Source of the DNA: Leisingera sp. ANG59
Lineage (GTDB): Bacteria; Pseudomonadota; Alphaproteobacteria; Rhodobacterales; Rhodobacteraceae
Length of the DNA: 64,000 nucleotides
Assembly (NCBI RefSeq): GCF_013317235.1
Contig: NZ_WLCM01000022.1
Location: 1-64,000, forward strand
Direction of reading: 5' to 3'
Each line of letters opens with the position of its first letter. Position 1 is the stretch's first letter. Of the stretch, positions 57,709 to 64,000 are shown in pieces. The position numbers and the translations under genes are program-made. Below the pieces are notes generated by a model. That model was not told the DNA's origin. It did not search any database and saw only the letters and a list, made by a program, of their open reading frames with translations.

Positions 57709-58296
57709 ATGCACGGTCTGATCAACAGGGCGATTCAGGCTTTTGTGACGAGTACCTACGGGACAGACCGCTGGGAAGAGGTCATGGAGCAGGCCGGACT
57801 CGGTTTTACCGAGTTCGAAGCGATGCTGTATTACACCGAGGAGCAGTCCGGCAGCATGCTGACGGCGATGGAAAAGGTGCTGGCCCGGCCGCTGCCGGAA
57901 ATGCTGGAGGACATGGGTACTTTTCTGGTGTCGAATCCGCAGGTGGAAGCGCTGCGGCGGCTGTTGCGCTTTGGCGGCGTGAACTATGTGGAGTTCCTGC
58001 ACTCCCTGGATGACCTGCCGGACCGCGCACGGCTTGCGGTGTCCGACCTGCACCTGCCGGGGCTGGAGCTGCTGGAACAGGCGCCGGACCAATTTGAGTT
58101 GATCTGCCAGCCGGGGCTGCCAGGATACGCACATGTCCTGATGGGGGTTCTGCGGGCGATGGCGGATGATTACGGCGACCTGGTTTTTCTGGACCACAGC
58201 GGCACCCATGGCGGCGCCGAGGTGATTTCCATCACCCTGGTGGAAACCAAGTTCGCCGCCGGGCGGGAGTTTGATTTGGGGGCTCATTCGTTATGA
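57709..58296 (+). CDS. H-NOX-like (HNOB) sensor protein lacking the haem-ligating histidine
   Basis: A 195-residue HNOB-fold protein. MHGLINRAIQAFVTSTYG and TEFEAMLYYTEEQSGSMLTA match the N-terminal subdomain. In the proximal helix, GGVNYVEFLHSLDDLPDRA lines up with the guanylate-cyclase segment EFLQNLDALHDHL and has Pro at the haem-ligand His position. The YxSxR propionate-binding motif is also absent (ICQPGLPG). It probably does not bind haem in the standard way and may sense something else. It overlaps the GGDEF gene by 4 bp, its probable partner. Confidence 0.85.
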   Translation: MHGLINRAIQAFVTSTYGTDRWEEVMEQAGLGFTEFEAMLYYTEEQSGSMLTAMEKVLARPLPEMLEDMGTFLVSNPQVEALRRLLRFGGVNYVEFLHSLDDLPDRARLAVSDLHLPGLELLEQAPDQFELICQPGLPGYAHVLMGVLRAMADDYGDLVFLDHSGTHGGAEVISITLVETKFAAGREFDLGAHSL

Positions 58297-59345
58297 TGAC
58301 ACTCCAGCAGCTGACCGGAATGGCAGATGTCATTTGCCCGATGTTTGTGATCGTTGACCACAAGGGCCGGATCGTTTCGGTCGGGCCGACCCTGAAAAAG
58401 CTGCGCCCGCAGCTGGACTGGACGGGGCGGCGGTTCTTCCGGGTGTTTGACCTGTCCCGGCCGCGGTCGGTCCGGTCAGTGGAGGATCTGCTGAACAGCG
58501 CCGGCAGCAAATTGCATCTGCAGTTCCGGGATGCGCCGCAGACTGGCCTCAAAGGGGTATGCACACCGCTGCCGGACGGCCAGGGCGCCTTTCTCAACCT
58601 GTCCTTCGGCATTTCGGTGCTGGAGGCGGTGCGCGACTACGATCTGACAAGCGCAGATTTTTCCCCCACGGACCTGACCATCGAGATGCTGTATCTGGTT
58701 GAGGCGAAATCTGCTGCGATGGAAGCGTCGCGCCAGCTGAACCTGCGGCTGCAAGGGGCCAAGATCGCCGCCGAGGAGCAGGCCTTCACCGACACGCTGA
58801 CGGGGCTCAAGAACCGCCGGGCAATGGATCATATCCTGACGCGGCTGATCAGCAGCGGCCGCGAGTTCGCACTGATGCATCTGGACTTGGATTACTTCAA
58901 GCAGGTCAATGACACGCTGGGCCACGCCGCCGGAGATGCGGTGCTGCAGCAGGCTGCGCGGGTGATGGTGGAATGCACCCGCCAGACCGATACGGTTGCC
59001 CGTGTCGGCGGCGATGAGTTCGTGATGATCCTCGAAGGGGTTCTGGACACGGCGCGGCTTGCCGCAATTGCCAAGCGCCTGATCCAACGGCTGGAGGAGC
59101 CGGTGCCGTTCGGCGGCCAGAGCTGCCGGATTTCCGCCAGCGCAGGCACGACGCTGTCCACCTGGCAGAAGCAGCCGGATGCCCAGGAATTGCTTAACCA
59201 GGCCGATCTCGCGCTTTACGCTGCCAAACGTGCCGGGCGGGCGCAGCATTGCTTCTACCGCGAGGGCATGGAGAAGACTGGCGGGACAGGCACAGGCGCT
59301 GAAGCGTCTTCCGCCCCGGCGGCCGTCCGCGGTCCGGCCACGTGA
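58293..59345 (+). CDS. HNOBA-GGDEF diguanylate cyclase partnered with the H-NOX-like protein
   Basis: A 350-residue protein. Residues ~1-120 form a PAS-like HNOBA domain (CPMFVIVDHKGRIVSVGPTL, GRRFFRVFDLSRPRSV, LQFRDAPQTGLKGVCTPL). A coiled coil follows (~130-165: LYLVEAKSAAMEASRQLNLR). The GGDEF domain (~170-330) has LDLDYFKQVNDTLGHAAGD and RVGGDEFVMILEG. The RxxD product-inhibition site is intact (RQTD, five residues before GGDEF). It should make c-di-GMP under control of the preceding H-NOX-like protein. Domain order mirrors soluble guanylate cyclase split over two genes with a different cyclase. Confidence 0.9.
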   Translation: MMTLQQLTGMADVICPMFVIVDHKGRIVSVGPTLKKLRPQLDWTGRRFFRVFDLSRPRSVRSVEDLLNSAGSKLHLQFRDAPQTGLKGVCTPLPDGQGAFLNLSFGISVLEAVRDYDLTSADFSPTDLTIEMLYLVEAKSAAMEASRQLNLRLQGAKIAAEEQAFTDTLTGLKNRRAMDHILTRLISSGREFALMHLDLDYFKQVNDTLGHAAGDAVLQQAARVMVECTRQTDTVARVGGDEFVMILEGVLDTARLAAIAKRLIQRLEEPVPFGGQSCRISASAGTTLSTWQKQPDAQELLNQADLALYAAKRAGRAQHCFYREGMEKTGGTGTGAEASSAPAAVRGPAT

Positions 59346-59638
59346 CGCGGGCTGCGCGCCTTCAGAAGGCCGCGCTGCAGCAGCCGAGCGATTTCCGGAC
59401 GGGCTGAAGCCGGGCGGCCCTGCCTGACCTGAAGTTTGAAAGGAGATACCGGCCGGGTGTTTCCGCCCCTCGGCAGCTGGGCCGGGCTGCAGCAGGGCAG
59501 GGCTGTCCGGCCCTCCTTGCCCGGGGGGCCTTGCCGCCGTCTGCCGCGAAAGCCAGGATGAAGCGCTGGTGCCCGAACGAGGAAGTCCGCGACCGCTTCC
59601 TTGGCGGAAGATCATGTGGCTGATAGGTCTGGGAGAAG
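59346..59638. other. Intergenic stretch without recognised features
   Basis: A 293-bp GC-rich gap between the cyclase and tRNA-Glu. I see no conserved reading frame and only short GC hairpins such as GCCTTC/GAAGGC near 59358-59370. Confidence 0.4.
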
Positions 59639-59713
59639 TGGCAGCCCGTAGGGGAATCGAACCCCTCTTTCCAGGTTGAAAACCTGGCGTCCTAACCGAT
59701 AGACGAACGGGCC
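59639..59713 (-). tRNA. tRNA-Glu (anticodon TTC)
   Basis: 75 nt including an encoded 3' CCA. The minus strand reads GGCCCGTTCGTCTATCGG at the 5' end, anticodon arm CCAGGTTTTCAACCTGG (anticodon TTC), and T-arm GGGGTTCGATTCCCC. The acceptor stem pairs GGCCCGT with ACGGGCT (one G-U). All cloverleaf parts are present. Confidence 0.95.
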
Positions 59714-60304
59714 ACTCTGTGTGTGAGGCGCTGTTTACTGATTGCGCCGCGCGGGCGCAAGAGGCTTTTTGCAGAAATGCGAAGATTTTCCACCTGCCGG
59801 GCCGGCAGGCTAACTCCATAAAATAAAACGAAAAAGACCACTGCCTCACGGCAGCCGCAAAGGCTGGTTGCCTGAAGCAATGTGGAATTCTCATTTCGAA
59901 CGGCGGTTTTCCGGGACCGCTTGCGGTGCAGCAGCGCCATTCCTTGATTTTGATGACTTGCGGATTCGAGACCGGTGCCGTCCTGCGCGAGAACCGCGGC
60001 CGGCCCATCCCGGGCGGGCTTGGCGGGAGACACGCCGACGGATCCGCTGCGCGCCATATTCTGCAAGATCCGATTCTGCTGCAAATGCCTCCACTCGCTT
60101 GACGGGCCATGCGAGCCAAACGGAAACCGGACGTCCGGCAGCCGTGCCGCGGCGGGCAGATCCGGGGTTCCGGGCATTCCCGAATCCTTTTTTTGGGGGC
60201 CGCCTGCCTGCGCGCAGCCAATTATCGGCCGGTCTGCATTTTTGCCGAAAAGACCCCTTGCGAGGGACCTCCGAAGGATGGTAATCGCGGTTCCACAGCT
60301 CGGC
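59714..60304. other. Intergenic region between tRNA-Glu and tRNA-Thr, no gene recognised
   Basis: A 591-bp stretch with patchy composition. Near 59810-59835 there is an A-rich segment (CATAAAATAAAACGAAAAAG) that could hold a promoter for tRNA-Glu on the minus strand. Open frames here look like GC shadows with no family resemblance. Confidence 0.4.
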
Positions 60305-60380
60305 GCCCCTATAGCTCAGCTGGTAGAGCAACTGATTTGTAATCAGTAGGTCCGCGGTTCGAGTCCGTGTGGGGGCACCA
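60305..60380 (+). tRNA. tRNA-Thr (anticodon TGT)
   Basis: 76 nt including CCA. GCCCCTATAGCTCAGCTGG opens the acceptor and D arm, the anticodon loop is TTTGTAA within CTGAT/ATCAG (anticodon TGT), and the T-arm is GCGGTTCGAGTCCGTG-like. The acceptor GCCCCTA pairs with TGGGGGC (one mismatch or G-U). A lower-GC island with restriction genes begins directly after it, so its 3' end is a candidate integration site. Confidence 0.93.
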
Positions 60381-60613
60381 TCTAATACTCAAAAATCCAA
60401 TATTCATAATTGCTTAGGTAATGCTGCCTTTGCTTTGTTACGCCATCTACCCGCAACTTGCTTTTGCATTGTTGCGTATTGTTGGTGAGTTGGTGGCGTC
60501 AGACGGTTAAAGGTTTTAACCGGCCGTGAGGGGTGCAAGGGGCTCTGTTGAGACTTTCCCTCGTCCGCTTTCTGCGTCATCAATGGCCAAACACAACTTG
60601 AGAACGATGGGCG

Positions 60614-62170
60614 ATGACCGACGAACAAAAGAAGAAGCTGGAACAAAAGCTCTGGAACATTGCCAACACCTTACGCGGCAAGATGAATGCAGATGAGTTT
60701 CGCGACTACATTCTAGGCTTCATTTTCTACAAGTACTTGTCTGAGCGGCTTTACATCTATGCCAATTCCGTGCTGTCTGAGGATGGAATTGATTTTGCTG
60801 AACTCGATGAGACCACTGAAGCGGGTTCAGAGATTTCTGACGCGGTGGCTGAAGCCGCGATTGATGAGCTTGGCTATTATCTCAAACCGTCTGAGCTGTT
60901 CAGTGCGGTCGCCAAGCGGGGCAGAAAGCCCGGCAATTTCATCCTTGAGGACCTCGCGCGCATTCTCAATAATGTGGAACGCTCCACAATGGGGACGGAA
61001 TCTGAGGATGATTTTGACGATCTGTTCTCGGATATGGATCTGACATCCAACAAGCTCGGCCGCACAGAAGAGGCCAAAAACACGCTGATTGCCAAGGTTC
61101 TGACTCATCTAGATGAAATCGACTTTGAGTTGGAAAAGGTCGACAGCGATGTGCTGGGCGATGCATATGAGTATTTGATTGGGCAATTTGCCAGCGGCGC
61201 GGGCAAAAAGGCGGGGGAGTTCTATACCCCGCAAGAAGTCAGCACCATTCTGGCACAGATTGTGACCACCGGAAAAACGCGGATCAAAAATGTCTATGAC
61301 CCCACTTGCGGGTCTGGCTCGCTGTTGTTGCGGGTGGCCAAAGAGGTGGAGGTCGGCGATTTCAACGGTCAGGAAATGAACCGCACCACCTATAACCTCG
61401 CGCGCATGAACATGATCCTGCACGGGGTGCATTACCGCAGCTTTGACCTCAAACAAGAGGACACGCTGGAGCACCCCCAACATGTAGACAAGCGGTTTGA
61501 GGCGGTGGTGGCCAACCCGCCGTTCTCCGCCAAATGGTCCGCCAACCCGCTGCTGTTGAATGATGATCGTTATAGCCAATACGGGCGGCTAGCTCCGGCG
61601 TCTAAGGCCGATTTTGCCTTTGTGCAGCACATGCTGCATCAGCTTGACGATAACGGCACCATGGCCGTGATCCTGCCGCATGGGGTGCTGTTTCGTGGCG
61701 CAGCAGAGGGGCACATCCGCGAGTACCTGATCAAGGAACGCAACTGGCTGGATGCGGTGATTGGCCTGCCCGCGAATATCTTTTACGGCACATCCATCCC
61801 GACCTGTATTTTGGTGTTCAAGAAATGCCGCGAATACCCCGAGGATATTCTGTTTGTCGACGCCTCAACTTGTTTTGAGAAAGCCAAGAACCAGAACATT
61901 TTGCGCCCCGAGGATATTTCCAAGATTGTCGACACCTACAGGGGCCGGGTGGTGGTGGAGCGGTTTTCCCACCGCGCGCCACTGTCTGAGGTGGCAGAGA
62001 ACGACTATAACCTCAACATCCCGCGCTATGTGGACACGTTTGAGCCTGAGGAACCAATTGATCTGGCCGAGGTGGCAGCAGAGCTGCGCAAGAATGCCGA
62101 AGGCATGGCGGCGCTGGACGCCGAGATTGCTGGGTTCTGCAAAGAGCTGGGCATTGAGGTGCCGGTATGA
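60614..62170 (+). CDS. hsdM: Type I restriction-modification methyltransferase subunit
   Basis: A 518-residue HsdM. The helical HsdM_N domain (LEQKLWNIANTLRGKMNADE, residues ~8-160) precedes an N6-adenine methylase domain. KKAGEFYTPQEVSTILAQIV is the conserved entry, DPTCGSGSLLLRV is the SAM motif and VVANPPFSAKW the NPPF catalytic motif. With HsdS it methylates the recognition sequence and protects host DNA. GC is visibly lower than in flanking genes, suggesting transfer. It overlaps hsdS by 4 bp. Confidence 0.95.
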   Translation: MTDEQKKKLEQKLWNIANTLRGKMNADEFRDYILGFIFYKYLSERLYIYANSVLSEDGIDFAELDETTEAGSEISDAVAEAAIDELGYYLKPSELFSAVAKRGRKPGNFILEDLARILNNVERSTMGTESEDDFDDLFSDMDLTSNKLGRTEEAKNTLIAKVLTHLDEIDFELEKVDSDVLGDAYEYLIGQFASGAGKKAGEFYTPQEVSTILAQIVTTGKTRIKNVYDPTCGSGSLLLRVAKEVEVGDFNGQEMNRTTYNLARMNMILHGVHYRSFDLKQEDTLEHPQHVDKRFEAVVANPPFSAKWSANPLLLNDDRYSQYGRLAPASKADFAFVQHMLHQLDDNGTMAVILPHGVLFRGAAEGHIREYLIKERNWLDAVIGLPANIFYGTSIPTCILVFKKCREYPEDILFVDASTCFEKAKNQNILRPEDISKIVDTYRGRVVVERFSHRAPLSEVAENDYNLNIPRYVDTFEPEEPIDLAEVAAELRKNAEGMAALDAEIAGFCKELGIEVPV

Positions 62171-63462
62171 GTGTATCCGTTGTAGAAACACGGCGGACAT
62201 TTCCAAAGTCAGTTCAACCAGGAATTCCAAAACTTTCGCCGCCCCAACCCGGTGCGAAACGCTACACATTTGGTGACCTGTTCGAAGTCGTTCAACGTCC
62301 TGCCAATTTGGAGGATGCCAAAGAATATGATCTCGTGACTGTGAAGCGATCCCGTGGCGGAATTGAACATCGCGCTCGAATGAAAGGCTCACAAATTGCT
62401 GTAAAATCGCAGTTCTATCTCGACGAAGGTGACTTCTTGATTTCGAAACGTCAGATTGTCCATGGCGCCTGCGGCATTGTCTCGAAAGAGTTTAGCGGCT
62501 CAATTGTATCCAATGAATATTCGGTTCTGCGCTGCAAACCTGAAATAGACTTGCAATACCTCGGGTACCTTTCACACTCCGTTTACTTTCAGCAAACGTG
62601 TTTTCACTCAAGTATTGGGGTTCATATTGAAAAAATGCTTTTTAAGCTTGATGAGTGGTTCAGGTCGCCAATAAACATCCCCTCTATCCCTGAACAAAAG
62701 AAAATTGCGGCATTTTTGGGGGGAGTGGATGCCAAAATCACCGCACTGCAAGAGCGGCAGGCAGGGTTTGAGCGCTATAAACGCGGCCTGATGCAGGCGC
62801 TGTTCAGCCAGTCCCTGCGCTTTGTCAAAGACGACGGCACCGCCTTTCCCGATTGGGAAGAAAAACGGTTGGGGGAGGTGTTTGATTGGGTCAAAACCAA
62901 TAGCCTTTCTCGGGAGAACCTAAACTGCGAAGGTGGCGAAGCGCAGAATATTCACTATGGGGATATTCACAGCAAATTCAGGGCAACCTTTCGACAATCT
63001 CAAGAGCAAGTTCCATTTGTCTCGGTGGGCGCGGCTCCTACAGGTTTTTCCGCTGACGAGTTTTGCAAAATCGGAGATGTCGTGATTGCCGATGCCTCTG
63101 AAGACTATGCAGACATTGGAAAGGCGATTGAGATAGTCGAGCTGAGTGATACGCCACTGGTCGCGGGGCTGCACACTTACATAGCGCGACCTAAAGAAGG
63201 ACTAGTGCTTGGATTTCCCGGCTACCTTTTGCGAAGCGCAGCAATGCGTCGCCAGATCATGAAAATCGCTCAGGGAATCTCGGTGCTTGGAATCTCAAAG
63301 GCAAATTTAGAAAAGCTTGTGCTTCACCTTCCCCACCCCGAAGAGCAGGCCAAAATCGCCGAGGCGCTTTCTGCCATGGACGATAAAATCGCTGCGGTGG
63401 AGGATCAGGTGGCGAAAATGCAGACCCTTAAAAAAGGGCTGGTACAACAGATGTTTGTGTAG
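62167..63462 (+). CDS. hsdS: Type I restriction-modification specificity subunit
   Basis: A 431-residue HsdS with two target-recognition domains separated by conserved helices. The first TRD spans ~30-170 and ends IPSIPEQKKIAAFLGGVDAK with coiled-coil LQERQAGFERYKRGLMQALF. The second spans ~215-385 and ends LPHPEEQAKIAEALSAMDDK and VAKMQTLKKGLVQQMFV. The repeated PEQ-KIA helices are diagnostic. It gives DNA specificity to HsdM and HsdR. The TRDs are AT-richer than the helices, as expected for exchanged domains. Confidence 0.93.
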   Translation: MSVSVVETRRTFPKSVQPGIPKLSPPQPGAKRYTFGDLFEVVQRPANLEDAKEYDLVTVKRSRGGIEHRARMKGSQIAVKSQFYLDEGDFLISKRQIVHGACGIVSKEFSGSIVSNEYSVLRCKPEIDLQYLGYLSHSVYFQQTCFHSSIGVHIEKMLFKLDEWFRSPINIPSIPEQKKIAAFLGGVDAKITALQERQAGFERYKRGLMQALFSQSLRFVKDDGTAFPDWEEKRLGEVFDWVKTNSLSRENLNCEGGEAQNIHYGDIHSKFRATFRQSQEQVPFVSVGAAPTGFSADEFCKIGDVVIADASEDYADIGKAIEIVELSDTPLVAGLHTYIARPKEGLVLGFPGYLLRSAAMRRQIMKIAQGISVLGISKANLEKLVLHLPHPEEQAKIAEALSAMDDKIAAVEDQVAKMQTLKKGLVQQMFV

Positions 63463-63469
63463 GCAAAAA

Positions 63470-64000
63470 ATGGAGCGACTTAGAAATCTGATAACGGAAA
63501 ACTTGGATGCACTTCCCGAGTTTGAATACTACCTGCCGATTATTGACAAAGCTCTGAACTATGAACAGTCACGGCCCGATACAGCGATAGAGTGTTGCAA
63601 TTCATTGCTGCAAGGGTTTTCGAAGACGATTATTGTTAATCTGGAAGGGGTAGAGCCCGGTGATCTGGACAAGCCAAGCGAAGCCAAAAGTGACAAGCTG
63701 ATCAAGCGGGCGCTGAAATGTCTCAAAGAAAATGATGACGTTTATGAAGATGATTTTGCCACACGCGGAGCCTCGTTGGCGTTGGCAATTGCCACTCTCC
63801 GAAACGCTAGGGGCGACATAACGCATGGCAAGGCTGTGCCAAAGAAACTGCAGAGCTCCTGTAGCCTTGCTGAAGTAACCAACGAAGTCACTGCAACAAT
63901 CCTCCGGTATATGTTCGCGACGTACCTGCCAATCAAAGTTGCGGCAAATGAAAAAATGCAAGAGGAGCCTTCGGAAGGAGTTGAGGAACTCGCGTATGAA
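63470..64000 (+). CDS. Abi-like/HEPN-type protein, partial, inside the type I R-M locus
   Basis: The frame starts at ATG 63470, 7 bp after hsdS, and is still open at the window end (177 codons seen). LPEFEYYLPIIDKALNYEQS and TAIECCNSLLQGFSKTIIVN form an N-terminal helical part. TLRNARGDITHGKAV holds an R-x4-H motif (RGDITH) typical of HEPN/Abi C-terminal ribonuclease-like domains. hsdR is expected further downstream, so this would be an accessory gene between hsdS and hsdR. A toxin or abortive-infection role is inferred from motif and place. The ribosome site is weak. Confidence 0.75.
   Translation, partial: MERLRNLITENLDALPEFEYYLPIIDKALNYEQSRPDTAIECCNSLLQGFSKTIIVNLEGVEPGDLDKPSEAKSDKLIKRALKCLKENDDVYEDDFATRGASLALAIATLRNARGDITHGKAVPKKLQSSCSLAEVTNEVTATILRYMFATYLPIKVAANEKMQEEPSEGVEELAYE

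Noticed and set aside
59891-60331. Open frames in both directions between the tRNA genes
   Set aside because: Arg/Pro/Gly-rich with no domain resemblance; one runs across tRNA-Thr.
60404-60646. An 80-codon minus-strand frame just after tRNA-Thr, considered as an integrase remnant
   Set aside because: No tyrosine recombinase catalytic residues are visible and it overlaps the hsdM start; too little to support.
1-64000. CRISPR arrays, rRNA genes, prophage structural genes or a replication origin
   Set aside because: No regularly spaced repeats, rRNA cores, phage structural proteins or DnaA-box clusters were seen while reading the window.

Overview
The window looks like a chromosomal segment of a Rhodobacteraceae (Roseobacter-group) alphaproteobacterium. 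It has high GC and very tight gene packing with many 4-bp ATGA/GTGA overlaps. The aerobic (CobG-type) cobalamin pathway, a Tas-like aldo/keto reductase, a fused carnitine dehydrogenase/betainyl-CoA thioesterase, a GTTC-N7-GTTC LexA box and a PleD/DUF3572 gene pair all fit that group. I can only infer the taxon from protein resemblance and gene order.

Layout. (1) 0-6.4 kb: the end of pntB, then a reductive pyrimidine (uracil/thymine) degradation set: omega-aminotransferase, N-carbamoyl-beta-alanine amidohydrolase, dihydropyrimidinase, an NCS1 nucleobase permease and a DUF1330 protein. (2) 6.4-6.9 kb: a decayed IS5-type transposase remnant. (3) 6.9-21.9 kb: a cobalamin locus. A B12 riboswitch (minus strand, about 21.04-21.22 kb) leads into a DUF1636 protein, cobW, cobN, G, H, I, J, L, E, M, B, A and F. 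cobK is inserted backwards between cobJ and cobL with no spare bases, and cobO lies divergently beyond the riboswitch. (4) 22-24.4 kb: glpD with a DeoR-type regulator. (5) 24.5-31.2 kb: an iron region in two consecutive minus-strand units. One is small ORF-hemP-Cys-rich protein-imelysin; the other is bfd-bfr-dihaem DUF1111 protein-imelysin-DUF1513. (6) 31.3-36 kb: metG, then a YqiJ/flotillin pair. (7) 36-41 kb: an MFS carrier, YceI, an SOS-box-preceded orphan imuA, two rhodaneses and an aldo/keto reductase.

(8) 41.3-45.7 kb: carnitine catabolism to glycine betaine (GlxA/CdhR regulator; BKACE enzyme; L-carnitine dehydrogenase fused to betainyl-CoA thioesterase; SDR). (9) 45.8-50 kb: an HTH regulator, a DUF2061/desaturase pair, a DMT transporter, a Nudix protein and a DUF983 protein. 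(10) 50.2-52.2 kb: an EF-hand protein, ECF sigma factor, membrane anti-sigma-like protein and periplasmic metal-sensor-like protein. (11) 52.5-59.3 kb: signalling genes: a GAF protein, a PleD with degenerate receivers, DUF3572, a HAD phosphatase, an MttB-family methyltransferase, and an H-NOX-like protein paired with an HNOBA-GGDEF cyclase. (12) 59.6-64 kb: tRNA-Glu, tRNA-Thr, then a lower-GC defence island starting at tRNA-Thr with hsdM, hsdS and a truncated gene carrying an RxxxxH (HEPN/Abi-like) motif.

The most unusual items are the H-NOX-like protein whose proximal haem histidine is a proline, encoded beside a two-gene version of the soluble guanylate cyclase layout with a GGDEF output; the exactly fitted inverted cobK; the iron super-cluster with its Cys-rich and small-ORF members; and the HEPN-like gene inside the type I restriction locus. 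Repeated GGGCGCTGCC-cored palindromic elements sit at several operon ends. No CRISPR array, rRNA operon or replication origin was seen.
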